Part shown: one piece after another, positions 55,835 to 64,000 of the stretch
Position numbering within the stretch: the first letter of the stretch is position 1
Layout of the letters: the number at the start of each line of letters is the position of its first letter
Notes under the pieces: generated by a model
The model's database searches: none
What the model was told of the DNA's origin: nothing
What the model saw: only the letters and a program-made list of their open reading frames with translations
Assembly: GCF_013167955.1 (NCBI RefSeq)
Contig: NZ_BLWF01000002.1
Coordinates: 475,185-539,184, forward strand
DNA from: Thermanaeromonas sp. C210
GTDB taxonomy: Bacteria; Bacillota; DSM-521; Neomoorellales; Neomoorellaceae
Length of the DNA stretch: 64,000 nt
Direction of reading: 5' to 3'
Position numbers and translations under genes: made by a program

Positions 55835-56690
55835 TCCTGTACCAGCGGAGTATTTCTTCCTCCGCCGCCTCCAGGCTGAAAACCGCCGACGAGACCGGGG
55901 CCCCCAGGTGCCGCAGCTCCAGGAAAACCTCCGTTATGGGCGGCGGCCTCAACCCCCAGCGGGACAGGTCAATGCGGCCGTCAAAGGCCTCCCCCGGACT
56001 CCCCCAGAAGACCAGCCTGCCCTGGTGGAGGACCGCGATCCTCTGGGCCAGGGCGGCAACTTCCGCCATGTTATGGGATATAAAGATGACGGTATTCCCC
56101 TGGCGGTGGTATCCCTTTAGCACCTGCAGAATCAGGTTCCGGCCGGCCGGATCCAATCCGGCGGTGGGTTCGTCGAGGATGAAAACCTCCGGCTCCAGGG
56201 CCAATATCCCGGCGAGGGCTACCCGCCTCTGCTGGCCGCCGCTCAAACTAAAAGGTGACCGCCCGGCCACCTCCTGGTCCAACCCAACACTCCGCAGGGA
56301 TTTTCTTACGCGCCTCTCCACCTCCTGGGGCGGGAGGCCCAGGCTGCGGGGGCCAAAGGCCACGTCCTGCCCTACGGTTTCAGCAAAGAGCTGGCGCTCC
56401 GGCTGTTGTAGCGCCAGTCCGATCCTACCCCGCCAGGTGGGGGTGCCCTTGCCCCGGGATCGCCAAAGGGGTACGCCGTCGAGGTACACCTGCCCCCGGC
56501 TGGGCCGCAGGAGGCCGGCCATGATCTGAGCCAGGGTCGATTTTCCCGATCCCCCGGCTCCGATAACTGCCAGCCACTCGCCCGGCCGTACGGTGAGGCT
56601 GACGTCTACCAGAGCGGGTATATCCTGGCCTCCGGTCTGGTAGTGAAAGGACACTTCCTTCAAGGCGATCTCCATGACTCTAAACTTCAC
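55815..56690 (-). CDS. ecfA2: ECF transporter ATPase EcfA2
   Basis: ABC ATPase, 291 aa. Walker A GAGGSGKST, Q-loop LALQQPERQLFAET, signature FSLSGGQQRR, Walker B EVFILDEPTAGLDP and switch His in FISHNM. The QxxPERQLFAETV sequence is typical for the EcfA2 subtype. A GTG start at 56690 and an ATG at 56675 are both possible. Second in the ecfA1-ecfA2-ecfT unit. Confidence 0.95.
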   Translation of the reverse strand: MKFRVMEIALKEVSFHYQTGGQDIPALVDVSLTVRPGEWLAVIGAGGSGKSTLAQIMAGLLRPSRGQVYLDGVPLWRSRGKGTPTWRGRIGLALQQPERQLFAETVGQDVAFGPRSLGLPPQEVERRVRKSLRSVGLDQEVAGRSPFSLSGGQQRRVALAGILALEPEVFILDEPTAGLDPAGRNLILQVLKGYHRQGNTVIFISHNMAEVAALAQRIAVLHQGRLVFWGSPGEAFDGRIDLSRWGLRPPPITEVFLELRHLGAPVSSAVFSLEAAEEEILRWYRSEGHDL

Positions 56691-56724
56691 GTCCCCCTTA
56701 ACCTTCGGCCGCCAAAAAAAATAC

Positions 56725-57597
56725 TCATCCCCTTCTCCCTCGCCCGGCCTTCTTCCGTGGAGCTGAAGGCCCTTTTCCCGCCAGGTCTCGCAGTGCCCGG
56801 GCCACTTCCCCGGGGGTCAGGAGTCCCGGCGGCAAGGGCAGGCCCCTTCTGGCCAGCCTGCCGGCCAGCACGGTTGCGGCCGGGGCTTCCAGGCCCAGGG
56901 GTTTCAATTCCTCCGGCCGACTGAAGATTTCGCGGGGCTCACCCTCCTGCAGGATGCGCCCTTCGTGGAGGAGCACCACTTTGTCGGCCAGTACGGCTTC
57001 TTCCGGCTGGTGGCTCACCAACATTATCCCCAGGCCTTTCTCCCGGCAGAGGAAGGAGAGGAGGCCCCAAACTTCCTCCCGGGATCCGGGGTCCAACATG
57101 GCCGTGGCCTCGTCCAGCAGTATATAGCGCGGCTCCATGGCCAGGATACCCGCCAGGGCCGCCCTCTGCTTTTGCCCCCCCGAAAGGCGGTGGGGCGGCC
57201 GCTGCCGCAGTTCCGTGAGGCCCAGGGTACTTAGGGCCCGCTCTACCCGTTCTCGGATGACCTCCCTGGGGAGGCCGAGATTCTCCGGGCCAAAGGCCAC
57301 ATCTTCTTCCACCGTGGCTGCCACCAGCTGGTTGTCGGGATCTTGAAAAACCATTCCCACCAGGGGACGGATGCGCGGGAGCTGGTCCTCGGCTCGGGTA
57401 TCCAGGCCTTCTACTACTACTCTGCCTTTGGTGGGCCGGAGCAGCCCGTTGGCGAGCCTGACCAGGGTGGACTTTCCCGAGCCGTTGGGTCCCATGACCA
57501 CCATGAATTCCCCGGGGGACAGGGTGAGGTTGATGTCCTCCAGGGCGGGCCGCGGGGCTCCCGGATAGGAAAAGCTTACCCCCTCAAAGGCGAGCAT
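56725..57597 (-). CDS. ecfA1: ECF transporter ATPase EcfA1
   Basis: ABC ATPase, 290 aa. Walker A GPNGSGKSTL, Q-loop VFQDPDNQLVAATVEED (EcfA1 type), signature HRLSGGQKQR, Walker B YILLDEATAMLDP and switch region LVSHQPEE, where Gln replaces the more common residue after His. A C-terminal extension follows residue 235. The stop directly abuts, and the gene begins 1 bp after, rplQ. Confidence 0.95.
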   Translation of the reverse strand: MLAFEGVSFSYPGAPRPALEDINLTLSPGEFMVVMGPNGSGKSTLVRLANGLLRPTKGRVVVEGLDTRAEDQLPRIRPLVGMVFQDPDNQLVAATVEEDVAFGPENLGLPREVIRERVERALSTLGLTELRQRPPHRLSGGQKQRAALAGILAMEPRYILLDEATAMLDPGSREEVWGLLSFLCREKGLGIMLVSHQPEEAVLADKVVLLHEGRILQEGEPREIFSRPEELKPLGLEAPAATVLAGRLARRGLPLPPGLLTPGEVARALRDLAGKGPSAPRKKAGRGRRG

Positions 57598-57936
57598 TTA
57601 TACCAGCTCTACCAGCACCAGGGGTGCGCCGTCGCCGCGGCGATAGCCCACCTTTACCAGCCGCGTATAGCCACCTTGGCGGTCGGCATACCGCGGTCCG
57701 ATCTCCTTAAAGAGCTTGGTCACCACGTCCTCGTCCAGCAGATAAGCCAGGGCCTGGCGCCGGGCATGGAGATCGCCCCGCTTGGCCAAGGTAATCATCT
57801 TGTCGGCTATGCGCTTGATTTCCTTGCCCCGGGGCTCGGTGGTCTGCAGCCGGCCTTCCCGCAAAAAAGACGTCACAATGTTGCGCAGTAGCATGTTGCG
57901 GTGGTCGGACCGCCGCCCCAGCTTACGGTATCCCAT
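57598..57936 (-). CDS. rplQ: Ribosomal protein L17
   Basis: 50S protein, 112 aa: [25 protein letters not shown] and the C-terminal [23 protein letters not shown]. Last gene of the S4-alpha-L17 group, followed immediately by ecfA1. Confidence 0.98.
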   Translation of the reverse strand: MGYRKLGRRSDHRNMLLRNIVTSFLREGRLQTTEPRGKEIKRIADKMITLAKRGDLHARRQALAYLLDEDVVTKLFKEIGPRYADRQGGYTRLVKVGYRRGDGAPLVLVELV

Positions 57937-57947
57937 GTTCTTCCCCC

Positions 57948-58889
57948 CTACTCATCGGAACTGCGCAGGCTGAGACCTAGCTCTGCCAGCTTCTGCGTGA
58001 CTTCTTCCAGGGATTTCTTGCCCAGGTTCCGGACCTTCATCATATCCTCTTCGGTGCGCTGGATGAGCTCGCCTACGGTATTGATGCCGGCCCGCTTCAA
58101 GCAGTTATAAGACCGGACGGAGAGGTCCAGCTCTTCGATGGTCATGTCCAGGAGACGGTCCTTTTTCTCTTCTTCCTTGGCCACCATGGTTATCTCCTGG
58201 CCGTCGCGATCCGTCAGGCCGAGGAAGAGGCGGAAGTAATCCATGAGGATCTTGGCCGCCGTGCTAACCGCCTCGTCCGGCGCCAGGCTCCCGTTGGTCC
58301 AGACTTCCAGGGTGAGCTTGTCGTAGTCGGTAACCTGGCCCACCCGGGTGTTCTCTACGATATAGTTTACCTTGTGCACGGGTGAAAAGAGGGAATCCAC
58401 CGGGATAACCCCAATGACCTGTTCCTCTTTTTTGTTCCTCTCCGCCGGTACGTAACCGCGGCCCCGCTGGGCCGTCATTTCCATAAACAGGCGGCCGCCC
58501 TTCTCCAGGGTAGCGATGTGCAGGTCCGGGTTTAGGATTTCCACGTCGGCGCCGGCAATGATGTCGCCCGCCGTAACCTCCCCTTCGCCCTCCGCTTCTA
58601 TGCGCAGGATCTGGGGTTCGTCGCTGTGGATCTTGAGGGCGAGGGTCTTCAGGTTGAGAATGATGTCCGTGGTATCCTCCACCACACCGGGAATGGTGGA
58701 GTACTCGTGGAGTACTCCCTCGATCTTAACGGAGGTAACGGCGGCCCCGGGCAGGGAGGAAAGGAGCACCCTCCTGAGGGAGTTACCCAGGGTTATGCCG
58801 TAGCCCCTCTCCAGGGGCTCGATTACGAAGCGGCCGAATTTGGGCGTCATCTCCAAGCATTCCAGCTTGGGACGCTCGATTTCCAGCAT
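57948..58889 (-). CDS. rpoA: RNA polymerase subunit alpha
   Basis: Assembly platform of RNA polymerase, 313 aa. N-terminal dimerisation domain ([28 protein letters not shown]) and C-terminal DNA-contacting domain ([27 protein letters not shown]). ATG 58889 follows GGAGGGGG and is the family start [10 protein letters not shown]. Confidence 0.98.
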   Translation of the reverse strand: MLEIERPKLECLEMTPKFGRFVIEPLERGYGITLGNSLRRVLLSSLPGAAVTSVKIEGVLHEYSTIPGVVEDTTDIILNLKTLALKIHSDEPQILRIEAEGEGEVTAGDIIAGADVEILNPDLHIATLEKGGRLFMEMTAQRGRGYVPAERNKKEEQVIGVIPVDSLFSPVHKVNYIVENTRVGQVTDYDKLTLEVWTNGSLAPDEAVSTAAKILMDYFRLFLGLTDRDGQEITMVAKEEEKKDRLLDMTIEELDLSVRSYNCLKRAGINTVGELIQRTEEDMMKVRNLGKKSLEEVTQKLAELGLSLRSSDE

Positions 58890-58940
58890 AAAAACCCCCT
58901 CCTTCTCGCAGGCTTTATTCCGCCGCACCCACGATAGGGC

Positions 58941-59567
58941 CTATTTGGAATAAAGCTCTACGATCAGGTGTTCCTGCACGGGGACGTCGATCTGGTCGCG
59001 GGTCGGCAGGGCCAGTACCCGCCCTTTAAGGTTAGCCGCATCGGCTTCCAGCCACGCCGGCGGCGTGCGGTGGGCGGCCTGGTCGGCAATTTCCTTAAAC
59101 TTGGCGGATTCCTTGCTCCTTTCCCTGACCTCAATCTCGTCTCCCGGCCTCACCAGGTAGGACGGGATGTTGACCTTACGGCCATTAACCTGGAAATGGC
59201 CGTGGCGAACTAACTGGCGGGCCTCGGCGCGGGATGCGGCAAAGCCCAGGCGATAAACTACATTATCCAGCCTCCGTTCCAGCAGTCGGAGGAGGTTTTC
59301 ACCCGTGACCCCCTTCTGCCGCTCGGCGCGCTCAAAGTAGCTGCGGAACTGGCGCTCCAGGACGCCGTAAATGCGGCGTGCCTTTTGCTTTTCCCGCAGG
59401 CGCAGGGCGTATTCTGAGATCTTACGCCGTTCCTGGCCATGCTGGCCCGGAGGATAGGACCGCCTGGCTATGGCGCACTTGTCGGTGTAACAACGTTCTC
59501 CTTTAAGGTAGAGTTTCATCCCTTCCCGTCGGCAAAGACGGCATACAGGTCCCGTGTATCTGGCCAA
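58941..59567 (-). CDS. rpsD: Ribosomal protein S4
   Basis: 30S assembly protein, 208 aa. It has the zinc-type N-terminus with four Cys (CRLCRREG and [12 protein letters not shown]), unlike the Cys-free C- paralog, and an S4 RNA-binding domain ([23 protein letters not shown]). Confidence 0.98.
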   Translation of the reverse strand: MARYTGPVCRLCRREGMKLYLKGERCYTDKCAIARRSYPPGQHGQERRKISEYALRLREKQKARRIYGVLERQFRSYFERAERQKGVTGENLLRLLERRLDNVVYRLGFAASRAEARQLVRHGHFQVNGRKVNIPSYLVRPGDEIEVRERSKESAKFKEIADQAAHRTPPAWLEADAANLKGRVLALPTRDQIDVPVQEHLIVELYSK

Positions 59568-59585
59568 AAGCTATGACACCTCCTA

Positions 59586-59975
59586 CTAGACTCTACGGCG
59601 CTTGGGTGGGCGGCAACCGTTGTGGGGAATGGGTGTGACGTCCTTAATGGCGCTTACCTCCAGTCCCGCTGCCTGCAGGGATCTAATGGCCGCCTCCCTC
59701 CCGGCTCCCGGGCCTTTAACATAGCATTCTACTTCTTTCATGCCGAATTCCATGGCCTGCTTGGCGGCCGATTCAGCTGCCAGTTGAGCCGCATAGGGCG
59801 TGCTCTTCCGTGTGCCCTTAAAGCCCACCGTTCCGGCGCTGGCCCAAGCCACCGTATTACCGTTTTTATCCGTAATGGTAATTATGGTATTGTTGAAGGT
59901 TGATTTGATATGGGCAACGCCGCTTTCTATATGCTTGCGCTCCCGCCGCTTGGTGCGGGCACCTCTCCGCGGCAT
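59586..59975 (-). CDS. rpsK: Ribosomal protein S11
   Basis: 30S platform protein, 129 aa: [33 protein letters not shown] and the C-terminal [17 protein letters not shown] 59975 is 6 nt behind GAGGAGGGG. Confidence 0.98.
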   Translation of the reverse strand: MPRRGARTKRRERKHIESGVAHIKSTFNNTIITITDKNGNTVAWASAGTVGFKGTRKSTPYAAQLAAESAAKQAMEFGMKEVECYVKGPGAGREAAIRSLQAAGLEVSAIKDVTPIPHNGCRPPKRRRV

Positions 59976-60013
59976 CCACAACCCCTCCTCTAAAGACTAC
60001 TCAAGCCTGGGCT

Positions 60014-60385
60014 TTACTTCTTGCGACGGACTCCTACGGTCTTCCGCGGACCCTTGCGTGTGCGGGCGTTGGTCCTGGTACGCTGTCCCCGCACGGGCAG
60101 CCCCCGCCGGTGTCTTAATCCCCGGTAACACCCGATCTCCATAAGGCGTTTGATGTTCAGGGCCACTTCCCGGCGGAGATCCCCTTCCACGGTATAATTC
60201 TTATCGATGAAATCGCGCAGCCGGGCCACTTCGTCCTCGGTCAGATCCTTCACCCTAGTATCCGGGTTCACCCCGGTTCCGGCCAGGATCTCTTTAGCCC
60301 TGCTACGGCCGATGCCGTAAATATAGGTTAGGGCCACCTCCACCCGCTTGTCCCGCGGCAAGTCTACCCCCGCAATACGTGCCAT
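60014..60385 (-). CDS. rpsM: Ribosomal protein S13
   Basis: 30S head protein, 123 aa: [26 protein letters not shown] and [28 protein letters not shown]. The order infA-rpmJ-rpsM-rpsK-rpsD is the standard bacterial one. Confidence 0.98.
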   Translation of the reverse strand: MARIAGVDLPRDKRVEVALTYIYGIGRSRAKEILAGTGVNPDTRVKDLTEDEVARLRDFIDKNYTVEGDLRREVALNIKRLMEIGCYRGLRHRRGLPVRGQRTRTNARTRKGPRKTVGVRRKK

Positions 60386-60411
60386 CTCTCAACTCCACCC
60401 CGTTTCTGTGG

Positions 60412-60525
60412 TTAGCCTTGTCTCTGCTTATGCTTAGGGTTCGAACATAAAACCATGACCCTGCCCTTACGCTTGATGATCTTACACTTTTCACATATGA
60501 CCTTCACCGACGGCTTTACCTTCAA
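60412..60525 (-). CDS. rpmJ: Ribosomal protein L36
   Basis: A 37-residue protein starting at TTG 60525 behind [31 protein letters not shown], then [17 protein letters not shown]. It is the zinc-binding form (C-x2-C, C and H). It is short enough to be easily missed. Confidence 0.97.
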   Translation of the reverse strand: MKVKPSVKVICEKCKIIKRKGRVMVLCSNPKHKQRQG

Positions 60526-60556
60526 CTCCGGACACCTCTCTTATTCTTGCAGGCTT

Positions 60557-60775
60557 TTACCGGTAGCGGTATACGATACGACCCCGGGTCAAATCATAAG
60601 GAGAGAGCTCCACCATGACCCTATCCCCCGGGAGAATGCGGATGAAGTTCATGCGGATTTTGCCCGACACATGAGCCAGGACCTTGTGCCCATTGGCCAA
60701 CTCCACCCGGAACATGGCATTGGGCAGGGATTCCACTACGGTCCCTTCCACTTCAATGACATCGTCCTTGGCCAA
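60557..60775 (-). CDS. infA: Translation initiation factor IF-1
   Basis: A 72-residue OB-fold factor: [29 protein letters not shown], then [25 protein letters not shown] 60775 is the family start, behind AAAGGAGGGATG. Confidence 0.97.
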   Translation of the reverse strand: MAKDDVIEVEGTVVESLPNAMFRVELANGHKVLAHVSGKIRMNFIRILPGDRVMVELSPYDLTRGRIVYRYR

Positions 60776-60801
60776 ACAACACATCCCTCCTTTGTCCCAG
60801 G

Positions 60802-61095
60802 TTACTCCTCTCCCAAAAGCCGGGCAATGGCCCGCCGCACTTCCGCATCCGAGACCGGCTCCCCCTTCTGCCGCTTGGCGGCAATGTCCTGCGCCATGCG
60901 GCTGGCGGCCTGCACGTGCAGAGTATTTTTAATCTTGGGTTTGACTACGCGGCGCAGCTTACCGTCTACCAGGGCGATACGCCGGTCCGAAATTATCTCC
61001 CAGACTAGAAACGGCCGTCCCCGATCCCGCCCGGCTTTAGAGTATACCAGCTGTCCCACCTGCAGGTTAGGCCCTATAGGCGGACCTGATGACAC
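60802..61095 (-). CDS. KOW-domain RNA-binding protein (L14e/L6e/L27e-like)
   Basis: A 97-residue protein with a KOW motif at the N-terminus ([19 protein letters not shown], then [14 protein letters not shown]) and a helical C-terminus. It is a small ribosome-associated-like protein common in Clostridia between map and infA; function unknown. GTG 61095 follows GGGAGGGGGAG. A longer open frame reaches into the map 3' end but has no homology. Confidence 0.88.
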   Translation of the reverse strand: MSSGPPIGPNLQVGQLVYSKAGRDRGRPFLVWEIISDRRIALVDGKLRRVVKPKIKNTLHVQAASRMAQDIAAKRQKGEPVSDAEVRRAIARLLGEE

Positions 61096-61165
61096 CGCTC
61101 CCCCTCCCTTGTACCCGCGAATCTCCGGTCCTGCGCCGGGCCGGGTCCCCCCTCGTCCGGGCGAC

Positions 61166-61912
61166 CTAAAGAAGGGTGAGGACCTCCGGCCCGTTATCGG
61201 TAATGGCCACCGTGTGTTCAAAGTGGGCCGATGGACGGCCGTCCGCCGTCACCACCGTCCAGCCGTCCTCCCGGGTCATTACCTGATGGCCGCCGGCGTT
61301 GACCATGGGCTCAATGGCCAGAGTCATGCCCGGGCGCAGGCGGGGCCCGCGGCCAGGGCTGCCGAAGTTGGGCACCTGGGGCTCCTCATGCATCTGGCTG
61401 CCTATCCCGTGCCCCACATAATCCCTCACCACCGAGAACCCCTCCTTCTCCACATGGGACTGGATGGCGTAGGATATGTCCGACAGGCGGTTGCCCACCA
61501 CGGCATGACGAATACCCTGCCACAGGGCTTCGCGGGTTACCTCCAGCAGGCGCCGTTTTTCCTCATCGATGACTCCCACAGGGAAGGTAGCCGCTGCGTC
61601 GCCGTAATATCCATTTATTACCGCACCGATGTCAATACTAATAATATCCCCTTCCACCAGTTTTTTTAAACCGGGTATACCGTGAACCACTTCCTCGTTC
61701 ACAGAGGTGCAGATGCTGGCCGGGAACCCCCGGTACCCTTTGAAGGCGGGAACGGCTCCCCTGCGTTCCAGTATTTCCTCGGCCAGGCGGTTCAGCTCCA
61801 GGGTGGTGACTCCCGGGGCTATACGGCGCTCCAGGGCCGCCAGGGCCTCGGCCACTACCCGCCCCGCCTGGCGCATAAACTCGATTTCCCGGCGCCCCTT
61901 AAGGATGATCAT
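61166..61912 (-). CDS. map: Methionine aminopeptidase type I
   Basis: Removes N-terminal Met, 248 aa. Metal ligands: D in ISIDIGAVINGYYGDAA, H in YVGHGIGSQMHEEPQVPN, E in MTLAIEPMVNAGGH and the final E. No N-terminal SH3-binding zinc finger. The start overlaps the adk stop (ATGA at 61909-61912). Confidence 0.97.
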   Translation of the reverse strand: MIILKGRREIEFMRQAGRVVAEALAALERRIAPGVTTLELNRLAEEILERRGAVPAFKGYRGFPASICTSVNEEVVHGIPGLKKLVEGDIISIDIGAVINGYYGDAAATFPVGVIDEEKRRLLEVTREALWQGIRHAVVGNRLSDISYAIQSHVEKEGFSVVRDYVGHGIGSQMHEEPQVPNFGSPGRGPRLRPGMTLAIEPMVNAGGHQVMTREDGWTVVTADGRPSAHFEHTVAITDNGPEVLTLL

Positions 61913-62562
61913 GACCAGTCTCTTCCCAGGACTTTCCCGATTTCCCGTCCCACCTGTTCTATCGGCTGGGCGCCGTTGATTTCCCGCAGGATGCCGCGGC
62001 GGCGGTAGTACTCCTTCAGGGGCGCCGCCTGTTTATCATAGGCGGCCAGCCGTTCCCTTACGGCAAACTCTTTATCGTCCAGGCGCTGGGTAAGCTCCCG
62101 GCTGCACCCGTCGCAGTGCTCTGGCACCCGGGGAGGATTGTATACCGTGTGGTAAGTGTTGCCGCAGAATAGGCATACCCGGCGGCCTGTAATGCGCTCC
62201 AGGAGCAAATCCCGGGGAACCTCGATGTCCAGGACCGCGTCCAGCCGTAGCCCGTTTCCTTCCAGCCACTCGTCCAGGGCCGTGGCCTGGTTCACCGTGC
62301 GCGGAAAGCCATCCAGGATAAAGCCCTCGTCGCAATCCCTCCGGCTAAGGCGGTCCTTTACCAGCTCAATAACCACCTCGTCAGGGACCAGCCTTCCGGC
62401 TTCCAGGTATTCCTTGGCTTTCCGCCCGACCTCATTGCCGCTCCTGATGGCTACCCGGAGCATATCGCCCGTGGAGATATGGGGTATATCCAGACGGCGG
62501 CTGATCTCCTGGGCTTGCGTTCCTTTCCCTGCCCCTGGAGGCCCCATCATTACCAGACGCAT
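61909..62562 (-). CDS. adk: Adenylate kinase
   Basis: Equilibrates AMP, ADP and ATP, 217 aa. P-loop GPPGAGKGTQA, NMP site ISTGDMLRVAI, and LID domain with four zinc-binding Cys (CLFCGNTYH and HCDGC), the long Gram-positive form. Position secY-adk-map is standard. Confidence 0.98.
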   Translation of the reverse strand: MRLVMMGPPGAGKGTQAQEISRRLDIPHISTGDMLRVAIRSGNEVGRKAKEYLEAGRLVPDEVVIELVKDRLSRRDCDEGFILDGFPRTVNQATALDEWLEGNGLRLDAVLDIEVPRDLLLERITGRRVCLFCGNTYHTVYNPPRVPEHCDGCSRELTQRLDDKEFAVRERLAAYDKQAAPLKEYYRRRGILREINGAQPIEQVGREIGKVLGRDWS

Positions 62563-62579
62563 GCGACTACCTCCTGCCT

Positions 62580-63842
62580 TTATTTTATAAAACCTTGGTA
62601 GTGCCGGAGCAATAGATGGGATTCCAGTTGTTTCATGGTTTCCAGGGCTACGCCGACCACAATGAGGAGGGAGGTACCCCCGAAGTAGATGTTTATGCCC
62701 GTAACTGCCATGACGAAATTCGGCAGAAGGGCTATGAAGGCCAGGAATACAGCGCCGGCCAAGGTAATCCGGGCCAGAATGCGCTCGATATATTCTGCCG
62801 TGGGACGGCCCGGCCTCAAGCCGGGGATAAAGCCACCGTATTTCTTAATATTGTCGGCCACGTCCTGGGGATTAAAGGTCACGGCAGTGTAAAAATAGGT
62901 GAAGAAGATAATGAGCAGGGCGTAAAGGCTCATGTAGAGCACCGACCCGGGGTCGAACATGGCCGTTATGGTCTGGGCAAACCGGTTATGGGGAAACCAG
63001 GATGCCAGGGTATGGGGGAAGAACAGGATTGACATGGCGAAGATCACCGGGATAACCCCTGCCTGGTTCACCCGCAGGGGAATATGGGTGCTCTGTCCCC
63101 CGTAGACCCGGCGGCCCACCACCCTCTTGGTGTACTGCACCGGGATGCGCCGCTGCCCCTCCTGCATGGCCACCACGGCCGCAATGACCACTATGGCAAT
63201 GACCGCGAATAGGAGCACGGAAAGGATACCGGCCGTTCCACTGGTAATATACTGGTAGATGGACACCGCCCCCGCCGGTAGCCGCGACACTATGCCGGCG
63301 AAGATGATCAGGGAGATGCCGTTGCCGATGCCCTTTTCGGTGATCAGTTCTCCCAGCCACATGAGAAATACGGTGCCTGCCGTAAGGCTGATGACCGTCA
63401 CCGCATGGTTGAAGAATCCGGGCGTAACATAGGCTCCCTGGCGGGCGAGCAGGACGGACATCCCCACGGCCTGGAGCACGCTGAGGACTACGGTACCATA
63501 GCGGGTGTACTGGATAATCTTCTTCCGCCCGTCGATTCCCTCCTTGGCCAGCCTCTCCAGGGAGGGTATTACCACCGTCAGGAGCTGCATAATGATAGAG
63601 GCGTTGATATAGGGCATAATACCCATGGCCAGGATCGTGAACCGTTTAAAGGCGCCGCCGGAGATGACGTCAAAAAACCCGAAGATTAACCCCGTGTCCA
63701 GCAGTTCCTTTAGCATTTCGGCGTTGATACCGGGCACCGGGATATGGGCTCCCAGGCGGAAGACCAAAAACATAAGGAGGGTAAAGATTATCCTTTTTCG
63801 CAGGTCCTCCAGTTTCCAGGCCTTTTGCAGGGTACCCAGCAC
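62580..63842 (-). CDS. secY: Preprotein translocase subunit SecY
   Basis: Protein-conducting channel, 420 aa, ten membrane helices. Signature FRLGAHIPVPGINAE near the N-terminus, plug region GGAFKRFTILAMGIMPYINASIIMQLL, and C-terminal loop SHLLLRHYQGFIK. GTG 63842 is behind GAGGTGA and abuts the rplO stop. Confidence 0.98.
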   Translation of the reverse strand: MLGTLQKAWKLEDLRKRIIFTLLMFLVFRLGAHIPVPGINAEMLKELLDTGLIFGFFDVISGGAFKRFTILAMGIMPYINASIIMQLLTVVIPSLERLAKEGIDGRKKIIQYTRYGTVVLSVLQAVGMSVLLARQGAYVTPGFFNHAVTVISLTAGTVFLMWLGELITEKGIGNGISLIIFAGIVSRLPAGAVSIYQYITSGTAGILSVLLFAVIAIVVIAAVVAMQEGQRRIPVQYTKRVVGRRVYGGQSTHIPLRVNQAGVIPVIFAMSILFFPHTLASWFPHNRFAQTITAMFDPGSVLYMSLYALLIIFFTYFYTAVTFNPQDVADNIKKYGGFIPGLRPGRPTAEYIERILARITLAGAVFLAFIALLPNFVMAVTGINIYFGGTSLLIVVGVALETMKQLESHLLLRHYQGFIK

Positions 63843-64000
63843 CTATATCACCTCGACTCTGCCGCCCGCGGCCTCAATCTTGGCAATGGCCTGGCGGCTC
63901 GCCGCCTGGGCCTTGACCACCAGGGGCTTGGTAATCTCCCCGTCCCCTAGGACCTTTACTCCATCACGGCCTTTCTTGACTAGCCCTGCTTCCCGCAGGA
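63843..64000 (-). CDS. rplO: Ribosomal protein L15, C-terminal part (5' end outside window)
   Basis: The 51 visible codons read [20 protein letters not shown], then [18 protein letters not shown], then [13 protein letters not shown], the conserved end of L15. TAG at 63843-63845 abuts the secY start. Position before secY is canonical. Confidence 0.97.
   Translation of the reverse strand, partial: LREAGLVKKGRDGVKVLGDGEITKPLVVKAQAASRQAIAKIEAAGGRVEVI

Overview
The window looks like a chromosomal segment of a GC-rich, spore-forming, anaerobic Clostridia. Gene content and order most resemble Moorella and relatives (Moorellales/Thermoanaerobacterales). This is inferred from synteny (Spo0F-Fba-Fsa-Rho-RpmE-PrfA-PrmC-Sua5-MntP-YwlE-RpiB-YwlG-GlyA-WecB-Atp), a SCIFF/radical-SAM pair, T-box, purine and c-di-GMP riboswitches, and frequent GTG/TTG starts behind strong Shine-Dalgarno (SD) sequences. 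Almost everything reads on the minus strand. Coordinates rise against transcription, so operons are read from high to low numbers.

Region by region. 1-2.4 kb: the 5' part of a molybdate/tungstate-type binding lipoprotein with a long structured leader; a small membrane protein; and, on the plus strand, a sigma-A promoter, a c-di-GMP-I riboswitch with terminator, and a TcdR-like sigma factor split into two ORFs. 2.7-8 kb: a YdcZ-type transporter, an L,D-transpeptidase, and a purine-salvage pair (adenine deaminase; guanine riboswitch plus NCS2 permease). 8-12.5 kb: LpdD-UbiX, a Ppx/GppA phosphatase, an S1-domain protein, MurA and YwmB. 12.6-20.1 kb: a complete F1Fo ATP synthase operon (atpZ-I-B-E-F-H-A-G-D-C). 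20.5-30.8 kb: WecB, a MazG-like protein, dCMP deaminase, GlyA, YwlG, RpiB, YwlE, MntP, Sua5, PrmC, RF1, a DUF1385 protein and L31. 31-38 kb: a LysM/M23 endopeptidase, Rho, transaldolase, FBP aldolase, a Cys-rich zinc-ribbon protein, Spo0F and alanine racemase. 38-45 kb: a FemAB-like enzyme, PyrG, ArgS, DUF1934, a T-box-controlled DAHP synthase and RlmH. 45-50 kb: HtrA, a gluzincin peptidase, a CopZ-like protein, thioredoxin reductase and a LysM-G5-M23 protein. 50-53.7 kb: the SCIFF maturase, and a SCIFF peptide at the end of the rplM-rpsI operon. 54-64 kb: TruA, an ECF transporter module, then rplQ-rpoA-rpsD-rpsK-rpsM-rpmJ-infA-KOW-map-adk-secY-rplO.

Most genes are housekeeping. The unusual items are: (a) the SCIFF peptide with five rather than six cysteines, separated from its maturase by about 770 bp; (b) the c-di-GMP riboswitch driving a sigma factor broken into two ORFs; (c) a family of mosaic intergenic repeats with inverted-repeat ends, one copy inside the ATP synthase operon; (d) a Spo0F whose only sensible start is CTG; (e) a DUF1385 gene with no usable start in frame; and (f) two small unannotated ORFs. 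No tRNA, rRNA, CRISPR array, transposase or prophage gene was seen. Start sites were chosen by SD position and family N-termini and often differ from the longest ORF.
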